A DNA stretch of 64,000 nt from UBA10649 sp037130755 (lineage in GTDB: Bacteria; Actinomycetota; Actinomycetes; S36-B12), in NCBI GenBank assembly GCA_037130755.1, contig JBAXSI010000006.1:1-64000 (forward strand), given 5' to 3'. Under the pieces are notes generated by a model. The model made no database searches. It saw nothing but the letters and a program-made list of their open reading frames with translations, and was not told the DNA's origin. The position numbers and the translations under genes were made by a program. Positions 53,796 through 62,455 of the stretch are shown here, in pieces (position 1 is the stretch's first letter; each line of letters starts with the position of its first letter).

Positions 53796-55153
53796 GCGCC
53801 ATCGATCCGTCTCGCTCGGTCGCGCTCGAGCTCCTGCGCGCGGTCCGCGAGGACGACGCCTACGCCAACCTCGTCCTGCCGCAGGCGCTCCGACAGCGTG
53901 GGCTGTCCGGTCGCGATGCTGGTTTCGCGACGGAACTGGGTTACGGGACGCTGCGCTGGCAGGCCCTCTACGACGCGATCCTCGCAACGTGCGTCACCCG
54001 CCCGTGGGAGAAGGTCGAGCCCGGCCTGCGCGACATCCTCCGCCTGGGGACCCACCAGCTGCTCGCGATGCGGGTCCCGGACCACGCCGCGGTCGACTCG
54101 TCATGCGAGCTCGCGCGCCAGCTCGGGACACGCTCGGGCGCCGATGCCCGGGCGGGCTTCGTCAACGCCGTCCTTCGGAAGGTGGCCGCGCGAGATCTCG
54201 ACTCCTGGGCCGACGAATTGCGCCACGGCAGGGCCGACGACGACATGACGTGGTTGGCCGAGCGCTGGTCGCATCCGGTGTGGATGGTGCGCGCATTCCG
54301 TGACTCCCTCGGACAGCGTCGCGACGAGCTGCCCGCCTTGCTCGCTGCCGACAACGAGCCGGCCCGTCCATCGCTCGTCGCTCGTCCTGGTCGCATGACC
54401 ATCGAAGAGCTCCTTGACGAGCCGGGCGTGGGGCCGGGGCGCTGGTCGCCGATCGGGGCCACGATGGTCGACGGCGTGCCGGACTCCCTGGACTGCGTAC
54501 GCCAGGGGCGCGCGGGTGTTCAGGACGAGGGCAGCCAGTTGGTGGCGCTCGCTCTTGCCCGTGCCGACGTACAGGGCTCCGATGCAACATGGCTCGACAT
54601 GTGCGCCGGGCCCGGCGGCAAGGCTGCCCTGCTCGATGGCCTGGCGGCCGAGCGGGGTGCGCGGCTCGTTGCGGTCGAGCAGCATGCTCACCGTGCTGAC
54701 CTCGTGCGCTCGAGTCTCCCCGCGGCCACCGGCTCCGAGGTCCTCGTGGGCGACTCGCGGCATCGGCCGTGGGGCGACGCGTTGGTCGACCGGGTCCTCG
54801 TCGACGCGCCCTGCACGGGCCTGGGTGCCCTTCGGCGCCGACCTGAGTCGCGGTGGCGGCGGACACCCGCTGACCTTGCAGCCCTGGGGGCGATTCAGCG
54901 AGATCTCCTTCGGGTCGCGGTCGACTCGGTCCGGCCGGGCGGCGTCGTCGCCTACGTGACCTGCTCTCCGCATCTGGCCGAGACCGAGTTCGTCGTCTCC
55001 GACGTCCTCCGGGGGCGCAGCGACCTGGTGGTGGAGGACGCACGCGCGCTCGTGCCCGAGCTGGCCGACTGTGGTGACGGCCCCTACGTGCAGATGTGGC
55101 CCCACCGGCACGGGACCGACGCGATGTTCCTGTCGATCCTGCGCAAGGTGTAG
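53792..55153 (+). CDS. rsmB: 16S rRNA (cytosine-5)-methyltransferase RsmB/Sun
   Basis: Methylates C967-type cytosine in 16S rRNA with SAM. 453 aa. N-terminal NusB-like RNA-binding domain (about residues 5-140), then SAM site DMCAGPGGKAALLDGLA, Cys341 in VDAPCTG and nucleophile Cys391 in VTCSPHLAE. ATG 53792 overlaps fmt by four bases. Confidence 0.94.
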   Translation: MSAIDPSRSVALELLRAVREDDAYANLVLPQALRQRGLSGRDAGFATELGYGTLRWQALYDAILATCVTRPWEKVEPGLRDILRLGTHQLLAMRVPDHAAVDSSCELARQLGTRSGADARAGFVNAVLRKVAARDLDSWADELRHGRADDDMTWLAERWSHPVWMVRAFRDSLGQRRDELPALLAADNEPARPSLVARPGRMTIEELLDEPGVGPGRWSPIGATMVDGVPDSLDCVRQGRAGVQDEGSQLVALALARADVQGSDATWLDMCAGPGGKAALLDGLAAERGARLVAVEQHAHRADLVRSSLPAATGSEVLVGDSRHRPWGDALVDRVLVDAPCTGLGALRRRPESRWRRTPADLAALGAIQRDLLRVAVDSVRPGGVVAYVTCSPHLAETEFVVSDVLRGRSDLVVEDARALVPELADCGDGPYVQMWPHRHGTDAMFLSILRKV

Positions 55154-55177
55154 CCGCCGGGCATCCGGCCTCGGCAC

Positions 55178-55183
55178 TACTGT
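55178..55183 (+). promoter_or_regulatory. -10 hexamer TACTGT for leaderless rpe
   Basis: TACTGT ends 6 nt before GTG 55190. It favours GTG 55190 over ATG 55196. Confidence 0.5.
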
Positions 55184-55189
55184 GCAGGG

Positions 55190-55858
55190 GTGGGCATGCA
55201 GATCTCGCCGAGCGTCCTCAACTCGGACCTCGCCGACCTGGCCGCGGAAGTGCGTCGCGTGGAGGCGGCGGCCGACTGGATCCACCTTGACGTCATGGAC
55301 AACCACTTCGTGCCCAACCTGACCTTCGGGCTGCCCGTGATCGAGCGACTGGTCAAGCAGATCGCCATCCCTGCCGACTGCCACCTGATGATCGCCGACC
55401 CCGACCGCTGGGCCCCCGGCTACGCCGAGGCCGGGGCGGGCAGCGTCACCTTCCACGTCGAGGCGGCAGCCAAGCCGCGTCAGGTCGCCAGGGACATTCG
55501 GGCCGCTGGTGCTCGGGCCGGGATCGCGCTCAAGCCCGGCACGCCGATCTCCACGATCGAGCCCTTGGTGCGCGGCATCGACATGATCCTTGTGATGACG
55601 GTCGAGCCGGGCTTCGGTGGCCAGGCGTTCATGGCCGAGATGCTGCCCAAGATCCAGCAGGCGCGCCGCCTGGCCGACTCGGCCGACGTCGACATCTGGG
55701 TCCAGGTGGACGGGGGCATCGGTCCCGACACCATCGAGAAGTGCGCGGCTGCCGGAGCGGATGTGTTCGTGGCCGGCTCGGCCGTGTACCGCGCCGAGGA
55801 CCCGGCGATCATGGTGGAACTCCTTCGCGCCTCAGCCGAGAACGGTGCTCGGCCGTAG
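55190..55858 (+). CDS. rpe: Ribulose-phosphate 3-epimerase
   Basis: Interconverts ribulose 5-phosphate and xylulose 5-phosphate. 222 aa. ISPSVLNSDLADL, HLDVMDNHFVPNLTFG with metal ligands, VMTVEPGFGGQ and VDGGIGPDT are intact. It supplies the pentose pool that feeds ribBA (ribulose 5-phosphate) just downstream. ribD begins 3 nt after its stop. Confidence 0.97.
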   Translation: MGMQISPSVLNSDLADLAAEVRRVEAAADWIHLDVMDNHFVPNLTFGLPVIERLVKQIAIPADCHLMIADPDRWAPGYAEAGAGSVTFHVEAAAKPRQVARDIRAAGARAGIALKPGTPISTIEPLVRGIDMILVMTVEPGFGGQAFMAEMLPKIQQARRLADSADVDIWVQVDGGIGPDTIEKCAAAGADVFVAGSAVYRAEDPAIMVELLRASAENGARP

Positions 55859-55861
55859 TCG

Positions 55862-56890
55862 ATGGCGGACGACAGCGACCGGTGGGTCGAGCCGATGCGC
55901 GAGGCGATTGCCCTCGCGCGGCTGGCTGACGCTCCCTTCGGTGAGAATCCGCGCGTCGGCTGCGTCATCGTCGACGAGCAGGGAGCAATCGTGGGCCGTG
56001 GCCACCACCGTGGCGCTGGCACACCCCATGCCGAGGTCGACGCCATCGCGGATGCAGGCGCGCTGGCCCGCGGCTCCACTGCCGTGGTGTCGCTCGAGCC
56101 CTGCCGACACGTTGGCCGCACGGGTCCCTGCACGACAGCGCTGATCGAAGCGGGCGTCCGGCGCGTCGTCTTCGGCCAGGACGACCCCACATCGCTTGCC
56201 GGCGGCGGGGCCGAGGTGCTCAGGGCCGCGGGCATCGACGTCGTGGCGGGCGTGCTCGTCGACGAGGCACTGCTGGTCAACGAGGCGTGGACGTTCGCCC
56301 AGCAGAACGGCCGGCCGATGGTGACGTGGAAGGTCGCGGTGTCCTTGGACGGGCGCGTGGCCGGACCCGACGGCGGGCCGACTGCGATCACCGGCATCGA
56401 GGCGCGCCGGGAGGTCCATCGCCTCAGGGCGCAGGTCGGGGCAGTCGTCATCGGGACAGGCACCGCTCTCGTCGATGATCCCGAGCTCACGGTGCGACTC
56501 GTCGACGCCCCGCACGGCCAGCCGTTGCGCGTGGTGGTCGGTTCCACCCCGCTGCCGCGCGACGCGCGGCTCATGGACGACAGCGCGCCGACCCTGCTGG
56601 TCGACGAACCCGACCCCGAGGCCCTGCTGTCCCTGCTCTATGCGCGTGGCGTGCGCCATGTGCTGCTTGAGGGCGGCCCGACGCTCGCCGGGTCCTTCGT
56701 CGAGGCTCGGCTCGTCGACCGCGTGGTGTGGTACGTGGCGCCGCTGCTCCTCGGCGATGGGCCGGTCGCCTTCCCGCCGCATTGCACCCCAGACGGGCGT
56801 CCGGTGGGAGTCGCCGTCGATGACGTCACGCCGGTTGGAGAGGATGTACGCATCAGCGGAACGATCACGTACGAGCGAACGGAGCAGTAG
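55862..56890 (+). CDS. ribD: Riboflavin deaminase-reductase
   Basis: Bifunctional enzyme for two middle steps of riboflavin synthesis. 342 aa. The N-terminal deaminase has HAEVDAI and SLEPCRHVGRTGPCTTAL zinc ligands. The reductase half begins near residue 150 (TWKVAVSLDGRVA) and ends with LEGGPTLAGSF. It lies 3 nt after rpe and 3 nt before ribE, so one operon. Confidence 0.95.
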   Translation: MADDSDRWVEPMREAIALARLADAPFGENPRVGCVIVDEQGAIVGRGHHRGAGTPHAEVDAIADAGALARGSTAVVSLEPCRHVGRTGPCTTALIEAGVRRVVFGQDDPTSLAGGGAEVLRAAGIDVVAGVLVDEALLVNEAWTFAQQNGRPMVTWKVAVSLDGRVAGPDGGPTAITGIEARREVHRLRAQVGAVVIGTGTALVDDPELTVRLVDAPHGQPLRVVVGSTPLPRDARLMDDSAPTLLVDEPDPEALLSLLYARGVRHVLLEGGPTLAGSFVEARLVDRVVWYVAPLLLGDGPVAFPPHCTPDGRPVGVAVDDVTPVGEDVRISGTITYERTEQ

Positions 56891-56893
56891 CGA

Positions 56894-57490
56894 GTGTTCA
56901 CCGGCATCGTCGAGGAACGCGGCTACGTCGTCTCCGTCACCGATCTCGCGGACGCGGCACGGCTGCTGATTCGCGGGCCTCGCGTCACTTCTGATGCGAG
57001 CGCTGGGGACTCGATCAGCGTGAACGGCGTGTGCCTGACGGTCGTGGACCTCGAGGACGGCACCTTCTCCGCGGACGTCATGCAGGAGACCCTTCGTCGC
57101 AGTTCCCTCGGGACCCTGAGCACTGGCAGTCATGTCAATCTCGAGCGCGCGGCCCGCGTCGACTCGCGCCTCGGCGGTCACATCGTGCAGGGCCACGTCG
57201 ATGGCACTGCGACGGTGCGCAGCGTTGAGCCAGCCGAGCACTGGACCACGATGTTCTTCGAGATCGCCCCGTCGCTGAGCCGCTACATCGTCGAGAAGGG
57301 GTCCGTCTGCATCGACGGCGTATCGTTGACGGTGGTTCACGTCGATGACGAGTCCTTCTCGGTGTCGCTCATCCCCACCACGCTTGAGCACACCACCCTG
57401 GGCATGCGCGAAGTCGGGGACCGTGTCAACATCGAGGTCGACGTGCTCGCGAAGTACGTCGAGCGACTGCTGGAAGGAAGACTGACGTGA
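56894..57490 (+). CDS. ribE: Riboflavin synthase alpha chain
   Basis: Dismutates two lumazines to riboflavin. 198 aa in two homologous lumazine-binding repeats, the first starting MFTGIVEERG and the second GGHIVQGHVDGTA near residue 95. GTG start three bases after ribD; stop overlaps ribBA by four bases (GTGA). Called ribC in some schemes. Confidence 0.96.
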   Translation: MFTGIVEERGYVVSVTDLADAARLLIRGPRVTSDASAGDSISVNGVCLTVVDLEDGTFSADVMQETLRRSSLGTLSTGSHVNLERAARVDSRLGGHIVQGHVDGTATVRSVEPAEHWTTMFFEIAPSLSRYIVEKGSVCIDGVSLTVVHVDDESFSVSLIPTTLEHTTLGMREVGDRVNIEVDVLAKYVERLLEGRLT

Positions 57491-58839
57491 TTCCCGCTGA
57501 CGAGCTCTTCGACGAGGAGCTTGCCGATGAGGCGATCCCGGCTGCACCTGACGCTGTTGCACCGACTGATCTTGTGCAGACCGTCGACGGCCGTGTTCGC
57601 CTCGACTCGATCGATGCAGCGATCGCCGAGATCCGGGCCGGCCGCGCCGTCGTGGTGATCGACGACGAGGATCGCGAGAACGAGGGCGACCTGATCTTCG
57701 CCGCGTCGGCGGCCACGCCCGAGCTCGTCGGCTTCATGATCCGTCACACGTCCGGATACATCTGCGTGCCCATGACCGGAGAGGACCTCGACCGGCTCGG
57801 GCTCCCGCCGATGACGGCGATCAACGAGGACCGGAAGGGCACGGCCTACGCCGTCTCCGTCGATGCGCGCGACGTCGAGACCACGGGCATCTCCGCCGTG
57901 GACAGGGCGCGCACGATCAAGGTGCTCGCCGACTCCGCCACGGAGCCGCACGATCTCACCAGGCCCGGACACGTGATGCCGCTGCGCGCCGTTCCCGGTG
58001 GCGTCCTGCGCCGTGCCGGGCACACCGAGGCAGGAGTCGACCTCGCTCGACTGGCCGGGCTCGCGCCCGTCGGTGCACTGTGCGAGCTCGTCAACGACGA
58101 CGGCACGATGATGCGGGCGCCCGAGTGCCGCGCGTTCGCTGACGCGCACGGGCTGGTCATGATCTCGATTGCCGACCTCATCCGCTTCCGTCGCCGCACC
58201 GAGAGCCTCGTGACGCTGGTGGCCGAGACACCCCTGCCGACTGAGTTCGGCGAGTTCATCGCGCATGGCTACCGCAGTGAGACCGATGGCACGGAGCACA
58301 TCGCCCTGGTCAAGGGCGACATCGGCGACGGCAGCGACGTCCTCGTGCGCGTGCATTCCGAGTGCCTCACAGGTGACGTGTTCGGCTCCTATCGCTGCGA
58401 TTGCGGGCCGCAGCTGCACGCGGCCTTGCGCCGCGTGGCCGAGGAGGGTCGCGGCGTCGTGCTCTACATGCGCGGGCACGAAGGTCGCGGGATCGGACTG
58501 CTCGCCAAGCTGCAGGCGTACGCATTGCAGGACAACGGCCGCGACACCGTCGACGCAAATCTCGAGCTGGGGCTGCCAGCCGACGCCCGCGAGTACGGTA
58601 CGGGAGCGCAGATCCTTGCCGATATGGGCGTGCGCAGCATGCGACTGCTGACGAACAACCCCGCCAAACGCGCGGGCCTGGAGGGCTACGGCCTGACGAT
58701 CAGCGAGCGGGTCCCGCTCGTCGTTGAGCCGAACGACCACAACCGCAAGTACCTCGCGACGAAGGCCGACCGGATGGGACACAAGATGACTGGCATCCCC
58801 GTCGACGATCCCGCTGACGACGACTACGCGGTGTCATGA
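57487..58839 (+). CDS. ribBA: 3,4-DHBP synthase / GTP cyclohydrolase II
   Basis: Bifunctional entry enzyme of riboflavin synthesis. 450 aa. The N-terminal DHBP synthase has DDEDRENEGDL and RHTSGYICVPMTG. The C-terminal GTP cyclohydrolase II has RVHSECLTGDVFGSYRCDCG zinc cysteines and MRGHEGRGIGL. About 35 residues precede the first domain. Overlaps ribE (GTGA) and ribH (ATGA). Confidence 0.96.
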   Translation: MIPADELFDEELADEAIPAAPDAVAPTDLVQTVDGRVRLDSIDAAIAEIRAGRAVVVIDDEDRENEGDLIFAASAATPELVGFMIRHTSGYICVPMTGEDLDRLGLPPMTAINEDRKGTAYAVSVDARDVETTGISAVDRARTIKVLADSATEPHDLTRPGHVMPLRAVPGGVLRRAGHTEAGVDLARLAGLAPVGALCELVNDDGTMMRAPECRAFADAHGLVMISIADLIRFRRRTESLVTLVAETPLPTEFGEFIAHGYRSETDGTEHIALVKGDIGDGSDVLVRVHSECLTGDVFGSYRCDCGPQLHAALRRVAEEGRGVVLYMRGHEGRGIGLLAKLQAYALQDNGRDTVDANLELGLPADAREYGTGAQILADMGVRSMRLLTNNPAKRAGLEGYGLTISERVPLVVEPNDHNRKYLATKADRMGHKMTGIPVDDPADDDYAVS

Positions 58840-59312
58840 GCGGAACGGGCGCGCCGACGATCGGCATCAACGGCGAGGGGATGCAGGTTGCGATCGTTGC
58901 GTCGTCGTGGCACGAGGTCGTCATGGACGGGCTGATCGCTGGGGCAGCCCGGGCCTGCCACTCCGCCGGTGCCGAGGCGACGCTGATCAGGGTGGCCGGC
59001 TCCTTCGAGCTTCCGATCGTCGCCAAGCAGTGCGCGCAGAGCGGGCGCTACGACGCGATCGTCGCGCTGGGTGTCATCATCCGCGGCGGGACGCCACACT
59101 TCGACTACGTCTGCCAGGGCACGACCGATGGTCTGATGCGTGTGTCCCTTGACCACCTGGTGCCGGTCGGTTTCGGCGTGCTCACGTGTGACACGGAGGA
59201 GCAGGCGCTGGCGCGGGCGGGGCTGCCCGGGTCGAGCGAGGACAAGGGCGCGGATGCGACCCTCGCCGCCCTGATGACGGCCTCGACCCTCAGTGACCTT
59301 CGCGATTCCTGA
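58836..59312 (+). CDS. ribH: 6,7-dimethyl-8-ribityllumazine synthase
   Basis: Condenses DHBP with the ribitylamino-uracil. 158 aa. VAIVASSWHE, GSFELPIVAKQ, ALGVIIRGGTPHFDYV with the catalytic His and GVLTCDTEEQA are present. ATGA overlap with ribBA completes a five-gene rpe-rib operon. A stem-loop follows directly. Confidence 0.96.
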   Translation: MSGTGAPTIGINGEGMQVAIVASSWHEVVMDGLIAGAARACHSAGAEATLIRVAGSFELPIVAKQCAQSGRYDAIVALGVIIRGGTPHFDYVCQGTTDGLMRVSLDHLVPVGFGVLTCDTEEQALARAGLPGSSEDKGADATLAALMTASTLSDLRDS

Positions 59313-59315
59313 CAC

Positions 59316-59335
59316 GTGCACCGGATTCGGTGCAC
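59316..59335 (+). terminator. Perfect 8-bp hairpin between ribH and hisE
   Basis: GTGCACCG (59316-59323) pairs with CGGTGCAC (59328-59335) around a GATT loop, just after the ribH stop. No U-run. It marks the end of the rib operon before the hisE promoter. Confidence 0.6.
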
Positions 59336-59349
59336 CTCGGCTCCGCCAA

Positions 59350-59355
59350 TAGGCT
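59350..59355 (+). promoter_or_regulatory. -10 hexamer TAGGCT for leaderless hisE
   Basis: TAGGCT ends 7 nt before GTG 59363. It shows that the true hisE start is GTG 59363 and not the ATG at 59330, which lies in the hairpin. Confidence 0.5.
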
Positions 59356-59362
59356 TGCGACC

Positions 59363-59626
59363 GTGAAGACGTTTGATGAGCTGTATGCCGAACTCGTGAA
59401 GAAGACCACGTACCGCGAGGAGATCACGGGCACTGTCCTGCTGATCGACAAGGGCGTGCACGCTGTGGGCAAGAAGGTTGTCGAGGAGGCCGCCGAGGCC
59501 TGGATGGCCGCCGAGCACGAGGGCCCCGAGCGCACGGCGGAGGAGATCGCCCAGCTGCTCTACCACGTCCAGTGCCTGATCATCGCGAGCGGCATCACGC
59601 TCGATGACGTGTATCGCCGGCTGTAG
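59363..59626 (+). CDS. hisE: Phosphoribosyl-ATP pyrophosphatase
   Basis: Second step of histidine synthesis. 87 aa, all-helical MazG-like fold, with the metal-binding KKVVEEAAEAWMA motif and EEIAQLLYHVQ. Start fixed by the -10 box. hisG follows after 8 nt. This hisE-hisG pair is separate from the main his cluster 45 kb away, the usual actinobacterial layout. Confidence 0.95.
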   Translation: MKTFDELYAELVKKTTYREEITGTVLLIDKGVHAVGKKVVEEAAEAWMAAEHEGPERTAEEIAQLLYHVQCLIIASGITLDDVYRRL

Positions 59627-59634
59627 GAGTCCGC

Positions 59635-60480
59635 ATGCTTCGCGTCGCCGTTCCCAACAAGGGCATGATGTCCGAGCCCGCACGCGCCATGCTGAACGAG
59701 GCTGGCTACCTGCGGAGCGCGTCCGTCCGCGACCTTCTCGTGCATGACCCTGACAACGACGTCGAGTTCTTCTTCCTGCGCCCTCGCGACATCGCGATCT
59801 ACGTGGGGGAGGGCACGCTCGATCTCGGCATCACCGGTCGGGACATGCTGCTTGACTCCGGCGCGCAGGCCGACGAGATCCTCGACCTGGGCTTCGCGCC
59901 ATCGACGTTCCGCCTGGCCGCGCCGGCGGGCGCTGGCTGGCAGCCCGCCGACCTCGAAGGGAAGACGATCGCCACGTCCTATGCGGGCGTACTGCAGGAA
60001 TGGCTGGACCGTCAGGGGATCGGAGCGCGAGTGGTCAAGCTCGACGGCGCTGTCGAGAACGCCGTGGCTCTCGGAGTGGCCGATGCCGTGGCCGACGTCG
60101 TCGCAACCGGCACGACGTTGCGCCGGGCGGGGCTGGAGATCATCGGTGATCCGATCATGGTGAGCGAGGCCCTGGTCGTGCGTCGTCGTGGCGCACCGCA
60201 GGTTCCCGCCGTCGACACGTTCGTGCGCCGACTGCACGGCGTCATGGTGGCGCGGTCATACGTCCTGGTGGACTACGACATCCTGACCGAGCACATCGAG
60301 AAGGCCTGCGCGATGACTCCCGGGATCGAGTCGCCCACCGTGTCGTCGCTGCACGACCCGCTGTGGTCGGCTGTCCGAGCGATGGTGCCGGCGAGCGATG
60401 TGCACCGAATCATGGATGAGCTCTACGAACTCGGGGCACGAGGAATCCTCGTCACCGACATCCACGCCTGTCGCCTCTGA
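59635..60480 (+). CDS. hisG: ATP phosphoribosyltransferase (long form)
   Basis: First, feedback-controlled step of histidine synthesis. 281 aa; the long form with a C-terminal histidine-binding regulatory domain (about residues 205-281), so no hisZ is needed. VAVPNKGMMSEP, GTLDLGITGRDML and the PRPP loop DVVATGTTLRRAGL are intact. ATG 59635 follows GGAG in TAGGAGTCCGC. Confidence 0.96.
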   Translation: MLRVAVPNKGMMSEPARAMLNEAGYLRSASVRDLLVHDPDNDVEFFFLRPRDIAIYVGEGTLDLGITGRDMLLDSGAQADEILDLGFAPSTFRLAAPAGAGWQPADLEGKTIATSYAGVLQEWLDRQGIGARVVKLDGAVENAVALGVADAVADVVATGTTLRRAGLEIIGDPIMVSEALVVRRRGAPQVPAVDTFVRRLHGVMVARSYVLVDYDILTEHIEKACAMTPGIESPTVSSLHDPLWSAVRAMVPASDVHRIMDELYELGARGILVTDIHACRL

Positions 60481-60493
60481 CGGACTCGCGCGC

Positions 60494-61690
60494 CTAATCG
60501 ATGCGGATGCCGCGACGTAGCGGCGGGATCGTGAGGAGTTGTGCTGCAGCGGCGACCGCCAGCACGGTGTAGATGATGGGCCACGAGTCCACTGCGTCGA
60601 GGATGGCGCCGGCGACGATAGGCCCGACGGCTGCCGTCACGTACGTGATCGAGAAGGCCATCGCGGTGAGCCGGGCAGACGCCGCCGCACTCGTGGCGTA
60701 CTCGCTCAGCAGCGCAAGACCCATGGCGAAGCTCCCGCCGAGTGCTGCGCCGAAGACGAGAAGGGACACGGCTGTCAGCACGCCAGGCGCCCAGCCGATC
60801 GCGATGAGCGGCAGCACGACGAGCACCACCGTGACCGCGTAGATCGTTCGTCGTCCTGGGCTGCGTTCGACGATGTGGGGCATGACGAGAGCAGCGCCTA
60901 CCTCGCTGACGGTGAACAGGCCGAGGAGCCAGCCGGCCTCCGCCCGCGTCCATCCCCGCTCGACGAAGGACGGCGCCAGCCACGCCAGCGCGGTGTAGAA
61001 GACAACAGAGTTCAACGCAAGGTAGGCCGTCAGCGCCCAAGCCGTGCGGTTGCGCCACGGCAACTCGCGAACGCGGACCGCCGATCGTTCGCCACCACCA
61101 GCGCCCGGTTCGTGATGGTGGTGCCGCGTCTCGACCAGCCACCACACGATCAGGCCGAGGGCGGCCGGGATCGCCCAGAACGCCAGGGCCTTCTGCCAGG
61201 AGCCGAGCCAGGTGGCCAGCGGCACGGTGAGCGCGCCGCCCATGGCCGCGCCGAAGAGCATCACGGAGGTCCACAGCCCCGTGGCCGCTCCGACGGCGTC
61301 GGGCACCTGCGCGCGGACGATGCTCGGCAGCAGTCCACCGGCGATCGCGATTCCGATGCCGGCCATGAAGACCGACAGGTGCAGAACCCCAGGCACTGTG
61401 GCGAACAGCCGCAGGGCGAGTGCCACGGTCAGGACCGAGAGCGCGAGGGCGACGGTCTCCCGGCGCCCGATCCGCTGCGCGATGCGCGGGACGAGGAGGG
61501 CGAAGACGCCCATGCACAGGACAGGGATGGTCGTGAGCGTGCCGATGGTGACGCCGGACCAGCCGGTCGACTCCTCGATGTCCTTCACGACTGCCGGGAT
61601 GCTGGCGAGCGCGATGCGCAGGTTCACCGCCACCATGGCCAAGGCCGTGAGGACGAGCCACCTGGGGCGGGTGTCCGTCGTGGTGGCCAT
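60494..61690 (-). CDS. MFS transporter (CynX/NimT-like)
   Basis: 398 aa with twelve likely membrane helices. Conserved loop RIAQRIGRRE lies between helices 2 and 3, and a His-rich cytoplasmic loop (ETRHHHHEPGAGGG) joins the two halves. It resembles the CynX/NimT anion-transporter group; substrate is unknown. ATG 61690 is chosen. A possible minus-strand -10 (AAGAAT, 61702-61697) lies 6 nt upstream. Its start is 30 nt from the divergent SseB-family gene; a longer frame extending to 62326 lies antisense to that gene and is rejected. Confidence 0.85.
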   Translation of the reverse strand: MATTTDTRPRWLVLTALAMVAVNLRIALASIPAVVKDIEESTGWSGVTIGTLTTIPVLCMGVFALLVPRIAQRIGRRETVALALSVLTVALALRLFATVPGVLHLSVFMAGIGIAIAGGLLPSIVRAQVPDAVGAATGLWTSVMLFGAAMGGALTVPLATWLGSWQKALAFWAIPAALGLIVWWLVETRHHHHEPGAGGGERSAVRVRELPWRNRTAWALTAYLALNSVVFYTALAWLAPSFVERGWTRAEAGWLLGLFTVSEVGAALVMPHIVERSPGRRTIYAVTVVLVVLPLIAIGWAPGVLTAVSLLVFGAALGGSFAMGLALLSEYATSAAASARLTAMAFSITYVTAAVGPIVAGAILDAVDSWPIIYTVLAVAAAAQLLTIPPLRRGIRID

Positions 61691-61708
61691 CGGGCGATTC
61701 TTCTCCCG

Positions 61709-61714
61709 TAGCCT
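61709..61714 (+). promoter_or_regulatory. -10 hexamer TAGCCT for leaderless SseB-family gene
   Basis: TAGCCT ends 6 nt before GTG 61721, in the 30-bp divergent gap with the MFS gene. Confidence 0.45.
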
Positions 61715-61720
61715 GACCGC

Positions 61721-62437
61721 GTGAGCGCAGGGTCGTCGGACGGTGCCAGCATGGGACGCGGTCGTTCCCTGGCCGCGCCCGCCTTCCCGGACGACGACGG
61801 GGCGGCAGACGCTCAGGTGCGCGCCCTGATCGCCGACGAGGCGCTGTCTGGGACCGAGGTGGCGCGCCGACTGCGGGGTTCCCGGCTGCTCACTTCCGTG
61901 GTGGCCGTCCTCGACCGGGTGGACCCGGCCGGCGGCGATAAGGACACTCACATGGCCGTGGTGTCGATGGTCAACGAGCGGGGCGAGCGCGGACTGCTGG
62001 CGTTCACCGGCGTCGACAGCCTCGCGGCCTGGAATCCCGAGGCCCGACCGATGCCTGCGCTCGGCAGCGACGTCGGGCAGGCGGCCATGGAGGACGGCTC
62101 CGAGGCCATCGTCATCGACGTGGCCGGACCGCACCGACGGGTGCTGACGGGCCCCGACCTGGTCGTCCTCGCGGACACGCTGGACCTGCCTGCCGTCGAC
62201 AGTGCCGTGCAGGCCGCCCTTGCCCACCTGACCGCCGATGGGTGGGTGGAGGTGAGCGTCGCCGACACGCGGCAGGACGAGCAGGTCGACGTCGTGGTCT
62301 CGGTCCTCACGCCGCACGGATCGCATCCGGACGGGCGGTCAGCCCTGCTGCTCGCCAGCCAGGCCGCCGAACTCCTCGCGGCGCGCCGCGACCTGCTTGC
62401 CCTGGTGCCCGGCGGGATCGGTGTGGTGGCTGGCTAA
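61721..62437 (+). CDS. SseB-family protein
   Basis: 238 aa, soluble. It matches the actinobacterial SseB N-terminal-domain family: VVAVLDRVDPAGGDKDTHMAVVSM, then RGLLAFTGVDSLAAWNPEARP, a typical core block. A C-terminal ~70-residue region may be the second SseB domain. In relatives this gene lies near hisG and infC. Function is unknown in actinobacteria. Confidence 0.82.
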   Translation: MSAGSSDGASMGRGRSLAAPAFPDDDGAADAQVRALIADEALSGTEVARRLRGSRLLTSVVAVLDRVDPAGGDKDTHMAVVSMVNERGERGLLAFTGVDSLAAWNPEARPMPALGSDVGQAAMEDGSEAIVIDVAGPHRRVLTGPDLVVLADTLDLPAVDSAVQAALAHLTADGWVEVSVADTRQDEQVDVVVSVLTPHGSHPDGRSALLLASQAAELLAARRDLLALVPGGIGVVAG

Positions 62438-62455
62438 GCCCTCGCGGGGCGCACG

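Noticed and set aside
60494..62326. Extended 610-codon start for the MFS transporter
   Set aside because: The extra N-terminal region lies antisense to the SseB-family gene and contains no membrane or family features; ATG 61690 gives a normal 398-aa transporter.
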